A stretch of 64,000 bases of DNA from Enterobacter ludwigii (GTDB taxonomy: Bacteria > Pseudomonadota > Gammaproteobacteria > Enterobacterales > Enterobacteriaceae), in contig NZ_CP017279.1 in NCBI RefSeq assembly GCF_001750725.1, positions 1,426,001-1,490,000 on the forward strand, written 5' to 3'. Positions 62,519-64,000 of this stretch are shown here, piece after piece. Within the stretch, counting starts at the first letter, position 1; each line of letters opens with the position of its first letter. The notes under the pieces were generated by a model, which did no database searches, was not told where the DNA came from, and saw only the letters and a program-made list of their open reading frames with translations. The translations under genes were made by a program, and so were the position numbers.

Positions 62519-63622
62519 ATGCAACGACACCATGCCCCATACCGCGCCGATGTAGTCGGCAGCTTTTTACGTCCGGATGCCATCAAACAGGCTCGCCTGA
62601 AATTCGCCAGCGGCGAAATTGATGCCGGGCAGCTACGTGCGGTTGAGGATGAGGCGATCCGCCATGTTGTCGAGCAGCAGTGCGCCTGTGGGTTGCATGT
62701 GGTGACTGACGGTGAATTTCGTCGTGCCTGGTGGCACTTTGATTTCTTCGACGGTCTGCAGGGTGTTGAGCGTTACGATTCTCAGCAGGGTATTCAGTTC
62801 AACGGTGTTCAGACCAAAGCCCACGGCGTGCGCGTGACCGGCAAGCTGGGCTTTGGCGATCACCCGATGCTGGCGGATTTCCGCTACCTGAAAAGCATTA
62901 GCGGCAATGCTCAGCCGAAGATGACCATTCCCAGCCCGAGCGTGCTGCATTTCCGCGGTGGGCGCAAAGACATTGATGCAACGGTCTACCCGGATCTGAA
63001 GGACTATTTTGACGATCTGGCGACCACCTGGCGGGACGCGATCCGGGCGTTTTACGACGCGGGCTGCCGTTATCTGCAGCTGGATGACACCGTCTGGGCC
63101 TATCTCTGTTCGGACGATCAACGTCGTCAGATCCGCGAGCGTGGTGACGATGCCGACGAGCTGGCGCGTATATATGCCCGCGTTCTGAATAAGGCACTGG
63201 AGGGCAAGCCGGACGATCTCACCATCGGCCTGCATGTCTGTCGCGGCAACTTCCGTTCAACCTGGATTTCCGAAGGGGGCTATGAGCCGGTGGCTGAAGT
63301 GCTGTTCGGGACGGTCAACGTGGATGCCTTTTTCCTTGAGTACGACAATGACCGGAGCGGTGATTTTGCGCCACTGCGTTTTGTTCGCCCGGGCAAGCAG
63401 CAGGTGGTGCTCGGTCTTATCACCACTAAAAATGGCGAGCTGGAGAACCCGGAAGGGGTGAAGGCGCGTCTGGAGGAGGCGGCGAAATACGTGGCTAAAG
63501 AGCAGATTTGCCTGAGCCCGCAGTGCGGATTTGCCTCTACCGAAGAGGGCAACAGCCTGAGTGAAACCCAGCAGTGGGACAAAGTCCGCCTGGTGACGCA
63601 GATCGCCAGCGAAGTCTGGTAA
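62519..63622 (+). CDS. MetE C-terminal-like, cobalamin-independent methionine synthase family (YxjG-like)
   Basis: The 367-residue protein corresponds to the catalytic C-terminal half of MetE. Zinc ligands are visible: H239 and C241 in LHVCRGN and C336 in LSPQCGFAS, with the substrate-binding LQLDDT motif near 180. Proteins of this size (YxjG/YxjH, MesD-type) lack the N-terminal MetE domain and methylate homocysteine with donors other than the triglutamate folate in some bacteria. AAAGGAG precedes the start. The MetJ boxes upstream place it in the methionine regulon. The donor is unknown. Confidence 0.88.
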   Translation: MQRHHAPYRADVVGSFLRPDAIKQARLKFASGEIDAGQLRAVEDEAIRHVVEQQCACGLHVVTDGEFRRAWWHFDFFDGLQGVERYDSQQGIQFNGVQTKAHGVRVTGKLGFGDHPMLADFRYLKSISGNAQPKMTIPSPSVLHFRGGRKDIDATVYPDLKDYFDDLATTWRDAIRAFYDAGCRYLQLDDTVWAYLCSDDQRRQIRERGDDADELARIYARVLNKALEGKPDDLTIGLHVCRGNFRSTWISEGGYEPVAEVLFGTVNVDAFFLEYDNDRSGDFAPLRFVRPGKQQVVLGLITTKNGELENPEGVKARLEEAAKYVAKEQICLSPQCGFASTEEGNSLSETQQWDKVRLVTQIASEVW

Positions 63623-63639
63623 ACCCTCCGCCACAGCGC

Positions 63640-63656
63640 TGCATTATAAAAGTGCA
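63640..63656. promoter_or_regulatory. NtrC-binding site upstream of urtA
   Basis: TGCATTATAAAAGTGCA has the TGCA-N9-TGCA form of NtrC enhancers, as in glnA. Its centre is about 106 bases upstream of the expected sigma-54 start, a usual enhancer distance. The arms extend to AGCGC/GCGCT, so it could also form a hairpin, but no T-run follows. Confidence 0.75.
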
Positions 63657-63726
63657 GCGCTGTACCATTCTGAGTCGTTCTTTTTACATCCTTCGTTACC
63701 TCTCCTGTCATAGCGCTTTATCCATC

Positions 63727-63743
63727 CTGGCATCCTTTTTGCT
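63727..63743 (+). promoter_or_regulatory. Sigma-54 promoter of urtA
   Basis: CTGGCATCCTTTTTGCT carries GG (63729-63730) and GC (63741-63742) exactly ten bases apart, the -24/-12 signature TGGCAY-N5-TTGCW. Transcription should begin near 63754, about 72 bases before the urtA start. Confidence 0.85.
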
Positions 63744-63825
63744 CTCTCTAAGCTGACGTTTTTATTTTCTGCGTCCACGCCGTAACGGACGCCTTTGCAC
63801 AGCTTTCTTTTTCAGGAGTGAAAAT

Positions 63826-64000
63826 ATGCACCGTCGTACCTTATTAAAAGCCTTCGCATTGTCCGCGTCTGTCGTAGCTATGGGGATGAGTTTTGGCGCT
63901 CAGGCGGCCGATACCATCAAGGTGGGGATCATGCATTCCCTTTCCGGCACGATGGCGATTTCCGAAACCCCGCTTAAAGATGTTGCGCTGATGACCATCG
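63826..64000 (+). CDS. urtA: Urea ABC transporter substrate-binding protein UrtA, 5' part
   Basis: Only 58 codons are in the window; the gene runs off the right edge. [15 protein letters not shown] is a twin-arginine-like signal, ending AQAAD. The mature start [20 protein letters not shown] is diagnostic for UrtA of the urea/amide ABC importers (urtABCDE). AGGAG lies eight bases upstream. The sigma-54 promoter and NtrC site imply nitrogen-limitation control; urtBCDE and perhaps urease should follow. Confidence 0.9.
   Translation, partial: MHRRTLLKAFALSASVVAMGMSFGAQAADTIKVGIMHSLSGTMAISETPLKDVALMTI

Noticed and set aside
63631..63665. Terminator hairpin after the methionine synthase-like gene
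   Set aside because: The AGCGCTGCA/TGCAGCGCT symmetry has no T-run and matches an NtrC enhancer with the right spacing to the sigma-54 promoter.

Overview
The window reads as chromosomal DNA of an Enterobacteriaceae bacterium close to Enterobacter or Lelliottia. Protein sequences resemble Escherichia coli and Salmonella homologues throughout. The order trg - ydcI - ydcJ - opgD - rimL - ydcK - tehA - tehB - ydcL - ydcO - ydcN(sutR) - rlhA - yncJ is, from memory, that of the E. coli K-12 trg-yncJ segment, but several accessory modules are set between these core genes. I see no tRNA, rRNA, insertion sequence, prophage or CRISPR array. Genus assignment is an inference.

1-19.1 kb: a surface adhesin locus. 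The first 13 kb is the 3' part of a giant repetitive BapA/SiiE-like adhesin gene whose 5' end lies outside the window. It contains an exact 1797-bp higher-order repeat (six Ig-like domains per unit), a calcium-motif beta-propeller near the C-terminus, and a type I secretion C-terminal region. A hairpin terminator separates it from a type I secretion ABC transporter and its membrane fusion protein. An AT-rich block follows with two divergent regulators: an unrecognised double winged-helix protein and a LuxR-HTH/EAL fusion. No outer-membrane TolC-like gene is visible.

19.1-28.0 kb: housekeeping and chemotaxis. A DUF883-like membrane anchor protein, queH (queuosine), a small lipoprotein, the formaldehyde module frmRA with an operator-promoter, trg (galactose/ribose chemoreceptor) behind a sigma-28-like promoter, a membrane PQQ-dependent dehydrogenase and the LysR regulator ydcI.

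28.2-38.8 kb: a stress block. On the right, yciG-yciF-small membrane ORF-yciE-katN-cioA-cioB-GH13 hydrolase lie on one strand with short gaps. On the left are a YghA-like dehydrogenase, ydeI, and a four-gene group (unknown membrane protein, DUF421 protein, ydeJ, membrane-anchored SDR). Manganese catalase, cyanide-insensitive-type bd oxidase and ferritin-like Yci proteins together suggest stationary-phase or oxidative stress physiology.

39.4-60.1 kb: the ydcJ-yncJ core with three inserted modules: esterase plus LysR/aminotransferase/solute-binding protein (40.8-45.2 kb), a PepT-like peptidase with an orphan peptide-binding protein (50.3-53.3 kb), and an EamA/DMT exporter with an AraC regulator (54.1-56.1 kb). 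Notable control elements are a NsrR-like site over the tehAB start and a pair of palindromes between ydcO and sutR.

60.1-64 kb: an orphan 120-residue protein, a strong terminator possibly ending a small RNA, an FtrA-like regulator divergent from a rhodanese, a MetE-C-terminal-like methyltransferase preceded by three tandem MetJ boxes, and the start of urtA (urea ABC transporter) behind a canonical sigma-54 promoter with an upstream NtrC site.

All family calls are from reading the sequence and memory of homologues; nothing was searched.
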